Positions 34,708 through 43,121 of a stretch of 64,000 bases of DNA are shown piece after piece. The position numbers and the translations under genes are program-made. How positions within the stretch are numbered: position 1 is the stretch's first letter; the number at the start of each line of letters is the position of its first letter. Source of the DNA: Paenibacillus sp. V4I7 (lineage in GTDB: Bacteria; Bacillota; Bacilli; Paenibacillales; NBRC-103111); the NCBI RefSeq assembly GCF_030817275.1, contig NZ_JAUSZD010000002.1, positions 744,001-808,000 of the forward strand, given 5' to 3'. The notes under the pieces were generated by a model. It saw only the letters and a program-made list of their open reading frames with translations, was not told where the DNA came from and did not search any database.

Positions 34708-34852
34708 AACTGATCCCCCCAGAAGATATCCCTAACAAAACCCTATCCATCCTAACATTGTCTTATAGTTTAAGGGCAGCGTTTGTTGATACTATATATA
34801 TCAGGGTTTCTCAAAATACACAAATGAGTTTTAGGGAACGGGGTAGAGAGCT

Positions 34853-35803
34853 ATGGATGCAAATACAGTACATCAAGTGACCCACAAGGCTACCGAAGGC
34901 GTTAAAAGGAAAAACAGCTACAAACAACCATGGATGCTTCATCTCATGGTGCTGCCGGCTGTCATATTGGTTTTCATTTTTTCTTATCTTCCAATGACGG
35001 GGATCGTTATGGCGTTTCAGGATTATAAATCAGGATTGGGAATAATCGGCTCCCCGTGGGTCGGCTTGAAGCATTTTCGTTATATGTTGGAGAATGATTA
35101 TTTTTTGAAAATTACGTGGAATACCCTGTTCTTTGCTTGTACGAAGATCGTGATGAACTTAATCATTCCATTTATTTTCGCCTTGTTATTGAATGAGGTA
35201 AGGAACATGGGGCTCAAAAGGTCTATTCAAACACTTGTCTACTTTCCCCATTTTCTTTCTTGGGTCACACTCGCAGGAATTTTGATTGATTTGCTCGCCC
35301 AGACGGGGCTTGTCAACCAGTTCCTTTCCAGTGTGTTCGGTATTAAGCCGATTTTCTTTCTAGGCGACGGCAATTGGTTCCGATTTAACATTATTTTCAG
35401 TGATGTCTGGAAAGAATTTGGATTCAATACGATTTTCTTCCTAGCAGCGCTTACTGCCATTAATCCAGCGTTGTACGAAGCAGCTGAAGTCGACGGAGCG
35501 AGCCGCTTAAAGCAAACGTTGCATGTTACCATTCCATCACTAATACCGATCGCAATCGTAGTTGCAACTTTGGCTCTGGGCAATGTACTGAATGCGAACT
35601 TCGACCAAGTGTTTAATTTATATAGTCCTCTGATCTATCAGCAGGGGGATATTATCGACACGTTTGTGTACCGGGAAGGACTTCTTAGTGGGCAATTCAG
35701 CTTCGCAACAGCAGTCGGTCTATTCAAATCATTGATCAGCTTAATTCTAATCATCATATCCTATCGTCTTGCTTATAGATTCGCTGGGTATCGAATTTTC
35801 TAA
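34853..35803 (+). CDS. ABC transporter permease, LplB family
   Basis: 316-residue sugar-type ABC permease of the LplB/YtcP group common in Paenibacillus (polysaccharide or aldouronate uptake). Six membrane helices; the EAA loop is EAAEVDGASRLKQTLHVTIP. A strong AACGGGGTAGAGAG leader precedes the ATG. Its partner permease lies 72 bases downstream but carries a nonsense codon, and no substrate-binding lipoprotein is adjacent, so the system appears incomplete here. Confidence 0.92.
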   Translation: MDANTVHQVTHKATEGVKRKNSYKQPWMLHLMVLPAVILVFIFSYLPMTGIVMAFQDYKSGLGIIGSPWVGLKHFRYMLENDYFLKITWNTLFFACTKIVMNLIIPFIFALLLNEVRNMGLKRSIQTLVYFPHFLSWVTLAGILIDLLAQTGLVNQFLSSVFGIKPIFFLGDGNWFRFNIIFSDVWKEFGFNTIFFLAALTAINPALYEAAEVDGASRLKQTLHVTIPSLIPIAIVVATLALGNVLNANFDQVFNLYSPLIYQQGDIIDTFVYREGLLSGQFSFATAVGLFKSLISLILIIISYRLAYRFAGYRIF

Positions 35804-35875
35804 GTGAATGCTTATGAAAACTAAGTAACGCTTACGAAGCCAGTTTTCTTACGAAAACTCTAGGGAGGACAACAT

Positions 35876-36748
35876 ATGTACCACAAAACATTATCTTATC
35901 GCATATTTACCATGTTTAACAATGCGCTGTTAATTATAATCTCTATTCTTTGCCTACTGCCGTTGTTCCACTTACTGATGGTGTCTTTAAGCTCAAATGC
36001 CCCTGCCAACGCCGGGTTGGTTACGTTTTGACCGATTGGTTTTACACTTGAAGCCTACGAAAAAACGTTTAACAATGCCCAATTTCTTACATCACTTGGA
36101 GTATCTATAAAACGGACTGTCCTTGGAACGGTGCTTGCGATGTTCGTTAACGCAATTGCAGCTTACGCGCTCTCGAAAGACACTCGCGTCTTTCGCGCTC
36201 GCACCGGCTATCTCTGGTATTTTGTCATAACCATGCTGTTCAATGGGGGCCTGATTCCAAACTATATCCTTATCTATAAGCTCGGTTTGATGAACACGAT
36301 GATGGCGCTTATCCTGCCAGGAATGGTAGCGGTCTATAACCTCATTCTACTTCTTAACTTCTTCCGTAACGTTCCCAAAGATCTCGAGGAAGCTGCTTTC
36401 ATTGACGGAGCCGGTCATTTTCGAACTTTCGTCATGATTTACTTACCGATCTCATTACCGGCCATGGCCACGATTACATTGTTTACGATGGTTGGACATT
36501 GGAACGCTTATTTTGACGGCTTGATCTATATGAAAGATGCTGAACATTTGCCGCTTGCAAGTTTCATGCAAACCATAATTGTTCAAGCGGATATGTCGAA
36601 GATTGATTTATCAGCAGTTGCTAGTCAATCTCAACGTACAATTCGGGCATCTCAAATTTTTATCGGCGCCCTGCCAATATTGGTGGTCTACGCCTTCCTG
36701 CAAAGGTTCTTTGTGAAAGGGATTTCTATCGGTGCTGTCAAGGAATGA
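35876..36748 (+). pseudogene. ABC transporter permease, LplC family, interrupted by TGA
   Basis: A complete 290-codon permease reading frame from ATG 35876 (RBS GGGAGGAC) with an in-frame TGA at 36029-36031. The context VTF-stop-PIGFTLEAY is where family members carry Trp (FWP), so a TGG to TGA change is the simplest explanation. The rest is normal, with the EAA loop EAAFIDGAGHFRTFVMIYLP and six helices. As read, it would give a 51-residue peptide unless read through. Could be true decay or a base-call error. Confidence 0.85.
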
Positions 36749-36793
36749 TGGGATGAATCAGCCAGGGAAATGGCTCTCTTATGAAGCTCTATG

Positions 36794-36840
36794 AAAAGAA
36801 GAACACTGTAACCTTAATGGTTGCAGTGTTCTTCTTTTAT
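36794..36840 (+). terminator. Terminator after the permease pair
   Basis: A stem of about 20 bases: 36794-36813 (AAAAGAAGAACACTGTAACC) with 36819-36838, ending in a T-rich arm. Confidence 0.9.
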
Positions 36841-36888
36841 ACATCCTATTTTCATGTTACACCGATGAGGCTGATTAGGAATTGCCTC

Positions 36889-37301
36889 TCACTCCTTCGG
36901 CATCTTACTCATATCCATATACAGCAGATTCCAGCGATGACCATCCAAATCAGTGAATCCGGCGCCGTACATCCAACCCTGATCATGGGGCTCACTGTAG
37001 ATAGTGCCGCCAGCCTTTACTGCTTTCTCTAACATTTCATCTACTTCTTCTTTGCTCTCAGCATCAATGGAAAGCAATACTTCGGTGCCTTGCTTGGTAT
37101 CTGTAATATCATTTTTCGTGAAGCTTTTGAAAGTGGACTCCGGGAAGAGCATCACAATAACATGGCTATCTCCGATTAGTAAGCCAGCGGCATCATCACT
37201 ATTGTGATGTCTCGGATGAAAAGAAAATCCAAGCTTGGTGAAAAACTCTTTTGACTTATGTAGGTCCCTCACCGAAGATTGAGCCAAAATTCTTTGGTCA
37301 T
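36889..37301 (-). pseudogene. VOC/glyoxalase family protein, frameshifted near its start
   Basis: The main frame gives a glyoxalase-like fold (VRDLHKSKEFFTKLGFSF, DDAAGLLIGDSHVIVML, WMYGAGFTDLDGHRWNLLYMD). The natural start, ATG 37301 with AAAGGAG eight bases upstream, encodes MTKEFWLNL and then hits TGA after one more codon. Adding one base near 37273-37275 joins it to the main frame as LNL-P-VRDLHKS, the usual family N-terminus. So this is a one-base deletion or a sequencing error. No internal start with a good RBS exists. Confidence 0.8.
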
Positions 37302-37451
37302 TGTCATTTCTCCTTTATATGTAGAAGTGATTATTTCTGAGCTCTTATCGTTAATACTAGAGCAACCTTAAAAGGTACGGATTAATCTGGTTGGTTGGTG
37401 AAAAGCTCGTAACTAGGATCGGATCCAATTGAATCGGTAATTAAACCGCTT

Positions 37452-37673
37452 TCAAATGATTTCACTTTTAACTATGTGAGGAAGAAGATCACAAGATATA
37501 TCCGCTTTGAGATCAAGGATACATTGCAAGGCTTGCTGCTCATCAATACCCAGAATACTGGTTAAGTAATATAGCATGTGATCATAGATCGAGCCGAAAC
37601 TCTCTAATTCGTTGGGGTTATCGGACAAATATTTATGATGTTTCTTAACGAAATTCTCGGTGACAGGATTCAA
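37452..37673 (-). CDS. Small hypothetical protein
   Basis: 73-residue soluble, mostly helical protein that I do not recognise (FVKKHHKYLSDNPNELESFG, QQALQCILDLKADI). The start is a TTG at 37673, eight bases after GGAGGT, which is the main argument that it is expressed. It stands alone upstream of the frameshifted VOC gene on the same strand. Confidence 0.55.
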   Translation of the reverse strand: MNPVTENFVKKHHKYLSDNPNELESFGSIYDHMLYYLTSILGIDEQQALQCILDLKADISCDLLPHIVKSEII

Positions 37674-37747
37674 AATGAGATACCTCCAACTGGTTATAAA
37701 ATCAATCTATCACAATTGATTAGAGGTGAATAGGAATTTTTTTATAT

Positions 37748-38228
37748 CTATGAATTACCATACATGTTCTTTATTTTTTTGAAAAACCACAGATAGTATC
37801 CGTATGAAATTAATAGAGTGAAGGTTATGCTTATGAAGCTCCAATACCAAGCCCAATTTAAGTATTTAATCAGTTGAGTATACTTTTCTAGATTGACTTC
37901 AATTATTGTAATAACGGTTGGAAAACTAAGGATGTAAATAGATTTAACAAACCATGATCTGTCTTTAGGAAAATGAACATTAAAAATGGCACTTACGGCA
38001 GGGAAAACGAAATATTCAAAAGTAAAACTTGATTTGTAAATCATCTTAAGAAATCCTACAGGGTATTCGATGAATCCTTTTTGGACAACCCAAGCACCAA
38101 ATAACCAACTGGGAATTTGCATGAATAAAAAGCTTACTTGTGCTTGGATCGGAATTTTCCGGTTTAATAAATATCACAAGAAGAAGAACAGTAATAATCC
38201 AAGCTAAATATAGAATGACCATATCCAT
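37748..38228 (-). pseudogene. Multi-pass membrane protein (CBO0543-like), frameshifted
   Basis: Two overlapping frames together form a ~160-residue, five-helix membrane protein of the type seen in Bacillus/Paenibacillus: MDMVILYLAWIITVLLLVIFIK at the start, then VSFLFMQIPSWLFGAWVV, FIEYPVGF, FTFEYFVFPAV, EKYTQLIKYLNWAWYW. Removing one base near 38161 (the CC/GG doublet) fuses them as FIK-RKIPIQAQVSFLF. The upstream RBS is weak. Function unknown, and the frameshift could be real or technical. Confidence 0.65.
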
Positions 38229-38521
38229 AATTATCAGTCCCGTTATTTTAATACTTGAATTATCGTCAAAAGTGAAGAGTTTTAATCTTTAATTCAGAAG
38301 TAGTAGATAGACATTAATGAACTGAAATGTTGAGCGACATGGCGTTACTTACAATCTTTGAAAAGCTCTTTCATTTATGTAAATTGTCTCATGGTTTTTT
38401 TAAAAGTATTAGTATGGATGTAGACCAGAGCCGCACGGGAAATTTGCCCGACATAGGGTATTGATGTGGGTGAAGATACATATATCAGCTCCCACTTGTG
38501 AATTTCGAAGTCTGCCTGCTG
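38229..38521. other. Intergenic spacer, nothing recognised
   Basis: No start/RBS pair, terminator or RNA structure that I can support. It leads into the repeat array; the CAGCTCCCACTT segment shared with the 27.4 kb repeat lies at its end (about 38486). Confidence 0.4.
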
Positions 38522-38648
38522 CTTCCATTGGATTAATCCAGTGAAAGTAGGGATTTGGCAGCCAAAAAGTCAATTCCATTGGATTATTCTAATAGAAGCA
38601 CGAATTTCAGAGACTGAAAGTAGATTCCATTGGAAAAATCCAATGAAG
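38522..38648. repeat. Three-copy hairpin array, 51-base period
   Basis: Palindromic cores start at 38522 (CTTCCATTGGATTAATCCAGTG), 38573 (ATTCCATTGGATTATTCTAATAG) and 38624 (ATTCCATTGGAAAAATCCAATG); each is shown in part. Spacing is exactly 51 and 51. The third copy and its flank (AAGTATGATTTTCGTTCTGA) match the hairpin at 27.42 kb in inverse orientation. This is a dispersed, palindrome-based repeat family. It may be non-autonomous mobile DNA or a source of structured RNA. Confidence 0.85.
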
Positions 38649-38707
38649 TATGATTTTCGTTCTGAGAACCGATTCGAATTTCGCAGAAGGGCAAAGATCT
38701 TAAAGAG

Positions 38708-38810
38708 CCGTCCGCGCGGGCGAACCCTCGGGGGTTCTCACCCCCGATTCCACATAAAAAAACGCGATCCCGAAGGACCGCGTTTTTTCTAGTATGGAAT
38801 CAAGGGGGAT
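38708..38810 (-). repeat. Partial duplicate of tRNA-Ala 3' end and terminator (copy 1)
   Basis: This 103-base block is nearly identical to 38902-39003. It contains the last ~16 bases of the tRNA-Ala gene (TGGAATCAAGGGGGAT on the + strand), the hairpin terminator ACGCG...CGCGT with T runs, and a G+C-rich GAACCC/GGGTTC hairpin. The remaining tRNA is absent. Duplication of a tRNA 3' end is the classic trace of site-specific integration, but no integrase is present. Confidence 0.85.
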
Positions 38811-38901
38811 GTATGAATCTTGATTTAAATGGCTGACGAAGAAGACTCGACGCAGACGAACTTAGCAGTAGATTCAAACGCCGTGCTCCTACGCATACGC
38901 T

Positions 38902-39003
38902 CCGTCCGCGCGGGCGAACCCTCGGGGGTTCTCACCCCCAATTCCATACAAAAAACGCGATCCCGAAGGACCGCGTTTTTTCTAGTATGGAATCAAGGGG
39001 GAT
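38902..39003 (-). repeat. tRNA-Ala 3' end and terminator (copy 2, at the intact tRNA)
   Basis: Second copy of the direct repeat, overlapping the 3' end of the intact tRNA-Ala. The hairpin AAAAAACGCG-N12-CGCGTTTTTT (about 38950-38981) is the tRNA terminator. The copies are 194 bases apart start to start. Confidence 0.85.
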
Positions 39004-39060
39004 CGAACCCCTGACCTCTTCGCTGCCAGCGAAGCGCTCTCCCAGCTGAGCTATGACCCC
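38988..39060 (-). tRNA. tRNA-Ala (GGC)
   Basis: 73-nucleotide cloverleaf on the minus strand. The acceptor GGGGTCA pairs with TGATTCC (two G-U), the D arm is GCTC/GAGC, the anticodon stem CTTCG/CGAAG with loop CTGGCAG gives anticodon GGC, the T arm is AGGGG-TTCGATC-CCCCT, and the discriminator is A. CCA is not encoded. A promoter lies upstream and a strong hairpin terminator downstream. Confidence 0.97.
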
Positions 39061-39092
39061 TCAATGTCGTTCAATTAATGTCGACTTTTCGT

Positions 39093-39121
39093 ATTATACA
39101 TGAATTATTCAGCTCAAGCAA
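39093..39121 (-). promoter_or_regulatory. tRNA-Ala promoter
   Basis: On the minus strand TTGCTT (39116-39121), a 17-base spacer and a consensus TATAAT (39093-39098), 33 bases before the tRNA 5' end. Confidence 0.75.
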
Positions 39122-39270
39122 GTCCTGTGTCGGAGAATTTTACTATAGTTTTTCTTCCATGCATAGCCATTTGACGTTTCTGTTGCAAAGAGTGGCAAAC
39201 GTTGTTTTCAGCCGGTTATTCATGCTAACCTATTAGAATATACTAGTTGATCGTGTGGGAGTGACGGAGA

Positions 39271-39558
39271 GTGTCGAATGCGGTGTTGTATTGGGTTTTC
39301 TTAGGTGCAGCTTTTGTAATTCCGTTTGTTATCGGTGTGTGGTTAATGCGGAAAACGAATCGATTGGGGTTCTCTTTCTGGATAACGACAGCTTTGAATA
39401 TTGTTATGACATTGGCTGCTGCGTTTTGGTGGAAGTCGGTGACAGATGATCCGTTCCGCATGATGTTTGGGATGGCCTTTTATGGGGTATCCGCAGTAAA
39501 TCTGATGGTTATTGAATTTTTTGCTCTATTCAGCATTCGTAAGAAATTGAATCCTTAA
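39271..39558 (+). CDS. Small membrane protein, three predicted helices
   Basis: 95 residues, strongly hydrophobic: helices about 5-25, 33-52 and 65-88, with a short basic C-terminus (SIRKKLNP). GTG start nine bases after GGGAG. It precedes the VanZ-family gene by 16 bases on the same strand, suggesting a two-gene unit. No family recognised. Confidence 0.65.
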   Translation: MSNAVLYWVFLGAAFVIPFVIGVWLMRKTNRLGFSFWITTALNIVMTLAAAFWWKSVTDDPFRMMFGMAFYGVSAVNLMVIEFFALFSIRKKLNP

Positions 39559-39574
39559 GGGGAATGATTCACTC

Positions 39575-40090
39575 ATGTCGAAACCATATTCGAAATTTTA
39601 TTATTATTTTTTCTTATCTGCAGCCGTCCTTTGGATGGCGTTTATCTTTTTGAAGTCGGCAGAATCGTATCAGCAGCAGAGCTTGCGGCCGTTATTGGAA
39701 TCCAAACTTGCGGGCGTTGAACTAATGAACATATTCCCACATTGGGAGTTCTTCTATGACGACCAAAAGATCTCGTGGCAAGACCCCATCGGTGCGATCG
39801 AGTTTTTCATAAGAAAAGCAGGGCATGTTAGCGAGTTCGCTATCCTTGCCCTGCTTTGGTCCTTAGCACTGCTGGCGAAGCGTGTAAAAGTCATCATGGC
39901 ACTGCTCACCTCCTCCATCATTTCATTCGTTTATGCGGCTTCCGATGAATGGCATCAAACTTTTGTAAAGGGTCGAACGGGGCATGGGGTTGATGTTGCG
40001 GTCGATGCCGTGGGTATACTTCTGGCGGTTCTCCTCGTCCTAGTGGTTCTTTGGATAAGAACTAGGATTAAACGAAGAAGAATAAGTTAG
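39575..40090 (+). CDS. VanZ family protein
   Basis: 171-residue membrane protein. The VanZ core is RKAGHVSEFAILALLW and YAASDEWHQTFVKGRTGHGVDV (split here at its loop), with four or five helices and an arginine/lysine-rich tail. VanZ relatives are linked to low-level teicoplanin resistance and envelope functions, but most, like this one, have no demonstrated role. RBS AAGGGGAATG. Confidence 0.9.
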   Translation: MSKPYSKFYYYFFLSAAVLWMAFIFLKSAESYQQQSLRPLLESKLAGVELMNIFPHWEFFYDDQKISWQDPIGAIEFFIRKAGHVSEFAILALLWSLALLAKRVKVIMALLTSSIISFVYAASDEWHQTFVKGRTGHGVDVAVDAVGILLAVLLVLVVLWIRTRIKRRRIS

Positions 40091-40217
40091 TCAGAAGCAT
40101 GTAGACTTTTCTTTTTTTAACTGATTTCCATTTCCAATGCTCGCGAGCTTCGCTTTCCAAATCTTGCTGCTGCCATTGCATCAGCTTCTCGGATACGTAT
40201 AGATCTGTAGGTTGCAT
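40068..40217 (-). CDS. Very small basic protein
   Basis: 49-residue frame (MQPTDLYVSEKLMQWQQQDL...) with GGAAGGTG six bases before its ATG. Rich in Gln/Lys/Trp, with a hydrophobic end (VYMLLTNLFFFV). Its 3' end overlaps the convergent VanZ gene by 23 bases. Unrecognised, but the RBS and protein-like composition favour a real gene. Confidence 0.5.
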   Translation of the reverse strand: MQPTDLYVSEKLMQWQQQDLESEAREHWKWKSVKKRKVYMLLTNLFFFV

Positions 40218-40331
40218 ACGGTTCACCTTCCTTTCTTTTCCTGTTAGATCTAGTTTACATCTAGAATAAGGGGAACAAAAAGAGTATAATTCTCTTTAAC
40301 TATTTCCCCTTTTATGGAAAGGATGTTGAGT

Positions 40332-42158
40332 ATGCAGCTTTTGACCCATTTCTTAGAGCTTCGAGCTAGTTTTGAACATGGGGTAGAACATGAACCACAG
40401 CCTATAACGTTAGATGAATTGGCAGATAGATTATATTGTACAACGCGTAATGTTAAGATTTTGCTTAAAAAAATGATGGAGCAAGGCTGGGTATATTGGA
40501 AGCCTGGAAGAGGAAGAGGTAATGTCTCCGAAATTACGTTTCTTGTCTCCTCGGAGGATATGATTTCGAAGCAGGCGATGGAGTTGGCGGGCCGAGGCGA
40601 TTATAAAGGAACGATTGAACTGATACATCAATTGGGTAGAGGAGAGGCGCTGCAGGACTCTTTCATCGATTGGTTGTTCAGTTTTTTTGGTTATCGTGCA
40701 GTCGAACTTGAGGAGCGTTATAAGGACACACTACGGTTTCCGGTCTACAAATGGTTGGTAACATTGGATCCGGCGCACTCTTTTTATGCATTCGACTGCC
40801 ATCTCATTAATCAAATCTTTGACACGCTGGTTGTGTACAATCCGCAAACAACGATCTTCGAGCCTCATTTGGCGCATTATTGGGAAGTTAGCGAGGATGG
40901 CTTACATTACACGTTCTATTTGCGAAAAGGCGTGCTGTTTCATCATGGCAGAGAGATGACGGCGCATGATGTTTTTTACACATTTTCGAGATTAAAGGAG
41001 CTTGGCCCTTCGGCATGTCAAGGTTGGATGACCGAGAGTATTGAGAATATGACGGTACTGAATCGAAGCGCGATTGCTATCGAGTTGATGCAGCCGAATG
41101 TGCTCTTTTTGCAGCAGTTATCTCATTCCTCGATGGCTATCCTGCCGGAGGATATTTGTCGGGATAACGAGGGAATCTTCGGACGTATGCCCATTGGGAC
41201 AGGACCATTTAGGCTTGAACGAAATGATGATTATATCTGTAAACTTCGTGCTTTCGATGGATATTTTGGGGTTAGGCCTCATCTGGATCAAGTGGAAATT
41301 TGGCTTTTGCCGCAGGAATTATCTGAGGTTGGCCCTAGTTGGGATATGGTGCAAGTACTTTGCGACCATACGAATTCCCGTAAACCTGTTGGTGCGGTCG
41401 GTAAAGATACGGAATGGCATCAGATTGAGCAGTCGATTCTCGGCTGCAGCTTGCTTACTTTTAATCGGAATAAAAAAGGGCCTCAGCAGGATACTCGTTT
41501 CCGCAAAGCTATTGACCTAATAATGGATCGTGATCGAATGATTCAGGAGCTTGGAGGCTTCAGAGAAGCGCCTGCCAGCAGTTTTCTACCGACGTTGGAT
41601 CCCAAAGGAGCGGTCTCCGATTATCGTACTGATTTCGTTGAGGCTAAGCGTCTTCTTGATGAAATGGGTTATAACGGCGAGCCCCTTCACATGTACATTT
41701 ATAGTAACAACAACGAAGATGCGTTATGGATCTGTGAGCAGTGTTCCAAAATTGGAGTTAGGATTGAACTGTCGACCCGGAGTAAGTCAGATATGATGGG
41801 GCTGGACACGATTCAGGAAGCGGATCTCATCTTCTATCACATTTGTATGGAAAGCGATTATGATCTTCATATTATTCAGACGCTTAAGCAAAGCAATAGC
41901 TACGTCCGCGCCCATTTAAATAGCGATCAAATGGCTTGGGTTGATGCGGAAATCGAGCAAATTCTCCAAAATCCAAGTCAAGAAGCGCGCATATGCAAGC
42001 TAAACGAATTGATTGAATTACTTCAGGAGGAGAAATCATTTCTGTTCGTGCTCCATCGTTCTCAGCAAACCACGTATCATGACTCGATCAAGGGAGTGAG
42101 CATTAACGATTTGGGTTGGGTTGATTTTCGGAAAATATGGTTCACTCCAAGCGTTTGA
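40332..42158 (+). CDS. SgrR-family regulator with solute-binding domain
   Basis: 608 residues from ATG 40332 (GGAAAGGA eight bases upstream; the ATG at 40314 has none). An N-terminal SgrR-type winged helix (ITLDELADRLYCTTRNVKIL, GWVYWKPGRGRGN) is fused to a family-5 extracellular-solute-binding-like domain kept in the cytoplasm (AFDCHLINQIFDTLVVYN, FYLRKGVLFHHGREMTAHDV, PIGTGPFRL). It has no signal peptide. Such proteins sense a small ligand and often control a neighbouring transporter; here no obvious transporter is adjacent. Confidence 0.9.
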   Translation: MQLLTHFLELRASFEHGVEHEPQPITLDELADRLYCTTRNVKILLKKMMEQGWVYWKPGRGRGNVSEITFLVSSEDMISKQAMELAGRGDYKGTIELIHQLGRGEALQDSFIDWLFSFFGYRAVELEERYKDTLRFPVYKWLVTLDPAHSFYAFDCHLINQIFDTLVVYNPQTTIFEPHLAHYWEVSEDGLHYTFYLRKGVLFHHGREMTAHDVFYTFSRLKELGPSACQGWMTESIENMTVLNRSAIAIELMQPNVLFLQQLSHSSMAILPEDICRDNEGIFGRMPIGTGPFRLERNDDYICKLRAFDGYFGVRPHLDQVEIWLLPQELSEVGPSWDMVQVLCDHTNSRKPVGAVGKDTEWHQIEQSILGCSLLTFNRNKKGPQQDTRFRKAIDLIMDRDRMIQELGGFREAPASSFLPTLDPKGAVSDYRTDFVEAKRLLDEMGYNGEPLHMYIYSNNNEDALWICEQCSKIGVRIELSTRSKSDMMGLDTIQEADLIFYHICMESDYDLHIIQTLKQSNSYVRAHLNSDQMAWVDAEIEQILQNPSQEARICKLNELIELLQEEKSFLFVLHRSQQTTYHDSIKGVSINDLGWVDFRKIWFTPSV

Positions 42159-42218
42159 TAAATCTTATAAAACTGGAAATACTCTTCCTTATGAAAGGTA
42201 ACATTAGGAGGGTATGAC

Positions 42219-42620
42219 ATGAGGGAAATTAAACAGGCGAACATTGTTCGCTTCACGGAACGTAATGATGTTCGGTGCGCTGATATCGAAGTTAAAGCCG
42301 AAGGCTTAAAAGAGATTTTACTAGTTGAATTCACACCGACGAAAGATAACGATATTGACATGAGACATGTGTATCGCAAAGACGCATCGAATGAAATCGA
42401 CTGGTATGATAACAATTTACATGAGGCGTTTAAAGATGTTTCTGAGGAATTGTTTAATAACAACGAGCATGATAAAGAGTGGGGCGAGCGCGAGGCGTTC
42501 ATAAAAGAGATCCTATCGTTTGGTTCGATTCGTAAAGAGCTGGAAGAGCATTTTCGACGTACTCATACCGCTTCGCTTTTTTATACACACGATGTGGAAG
42601 ATCAGACCTTTTTACATTAA
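42219..42620 (+). CDS. Conserved hypothetical protein
   Basis: 133-residue acidic soluble protein with no recognised domain (ERNDVRCADIEVKAEG, DWYDNNLHEAFKDVSEELF, a charged C-terminal helix). It has an excellent TAGGAGGG RBS and ordinary codon use, so it is very likely expressed. It lies 60 bases after the SgrR-like gene on the same strand. Confidence 0.7.
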   Translation: MREIKQANIVRFTERNDVRCADIEVKAEGLKEILLVEFTPTKDNDIDMRHVYRKDASNEIDWYDNNLHEAFKDVSEELFNNNEHDKEWGEREAFIKEILSFGSIRKELEEHFRRTHTASLFYTHDVEDQTFLH

Positions 42621-42632
42621 TAAAAAAATAAA

Positions 42633-42650
42633 CGACCGTTATGGTCGTCT
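42633..42650 (-). terminator. Terminator at the end of the 42.6 kb membrane-protein gene
   Basis: On the minus strand ACGACC-ATAAC-GGTCGT followed by TTATTTTTTTA. The stem begins in the last codons of the gene ending at 42639. Confidence 0.65.
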
Positions 42651-42899
42651 AGAATATGGTTCGTAGCGGCTTTCCATGGCGTGCCAGCGTGCGTTAGCCA
42701 CGAAGAAACCAATGAAGACGAAGACGAGTAGACGAATCGGTACCCAGACCCAATTGATCTCTTGAAGCCTAAGAAATTCGATGACACTAAACAATAACGT
42801 GAGTCCGATGCCCCAAGGGAGCAGGCCGAACAGAATTAAATACTTGGATCTTCCCAGTTGTTTTCTTTTATGCCAAACTTCTTTACGTGGATCGTTCAT
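42639..42899 (-). CDS. Small two-helix membrane protein
   Basis: 86 residues: a basic N-terminus (DPRKEVWHKRKQLGRSKY), helix 1 about 21-42, helix 2 about 52-70 (VPIRLLVFVFIGFFVANARW), and a basic tail. AAAGGGAG precedes the ATG. No family recognised. Convergent with the preceding hypothetical gene. Confidence 0.65.
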   Translation of the reverse strand: MNDPRKEVWHKRKQLGRSKYLILFGLLPWGIGLTLLFSVIEFLRLQEINWVWVPIRLLVFVFIGFFVANARWHAMESRYEPYSRRP

Positions 42900-43121
42900 A
42901 GATAAACTCCCTTTTTCTTTTCATTATAGCACCGCTTCAAAAAAATCTCGAATGAGTGATCCACCTTTTAGATGATTGCAGCTGTTCAGCGAGTTTTGTA
43001 AGGTGATAATTAGTAAATAGTGGAAGTGCTTAGCTGAGTGCTGAGTGCTTTTTTCTTTGAATAGGGATGACCAGACAAGGAAGATTATGGTAGGATAAGG
43101 AAGTCGGAAGGAGGGTTTATC

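Noticed and set aside
36781-37032. 83-codon + frame after the permease pair
   Set aside because: Starts inside the terminator stem and continues antisense to the VOC gene.
38541-39014. Two + frames of 83 and 61 codons
   Set aside because: Made entirely of hairpin-array sequence and the tRNA-terminator direct repeat. Their shared peptides follow from the DNA repeats.
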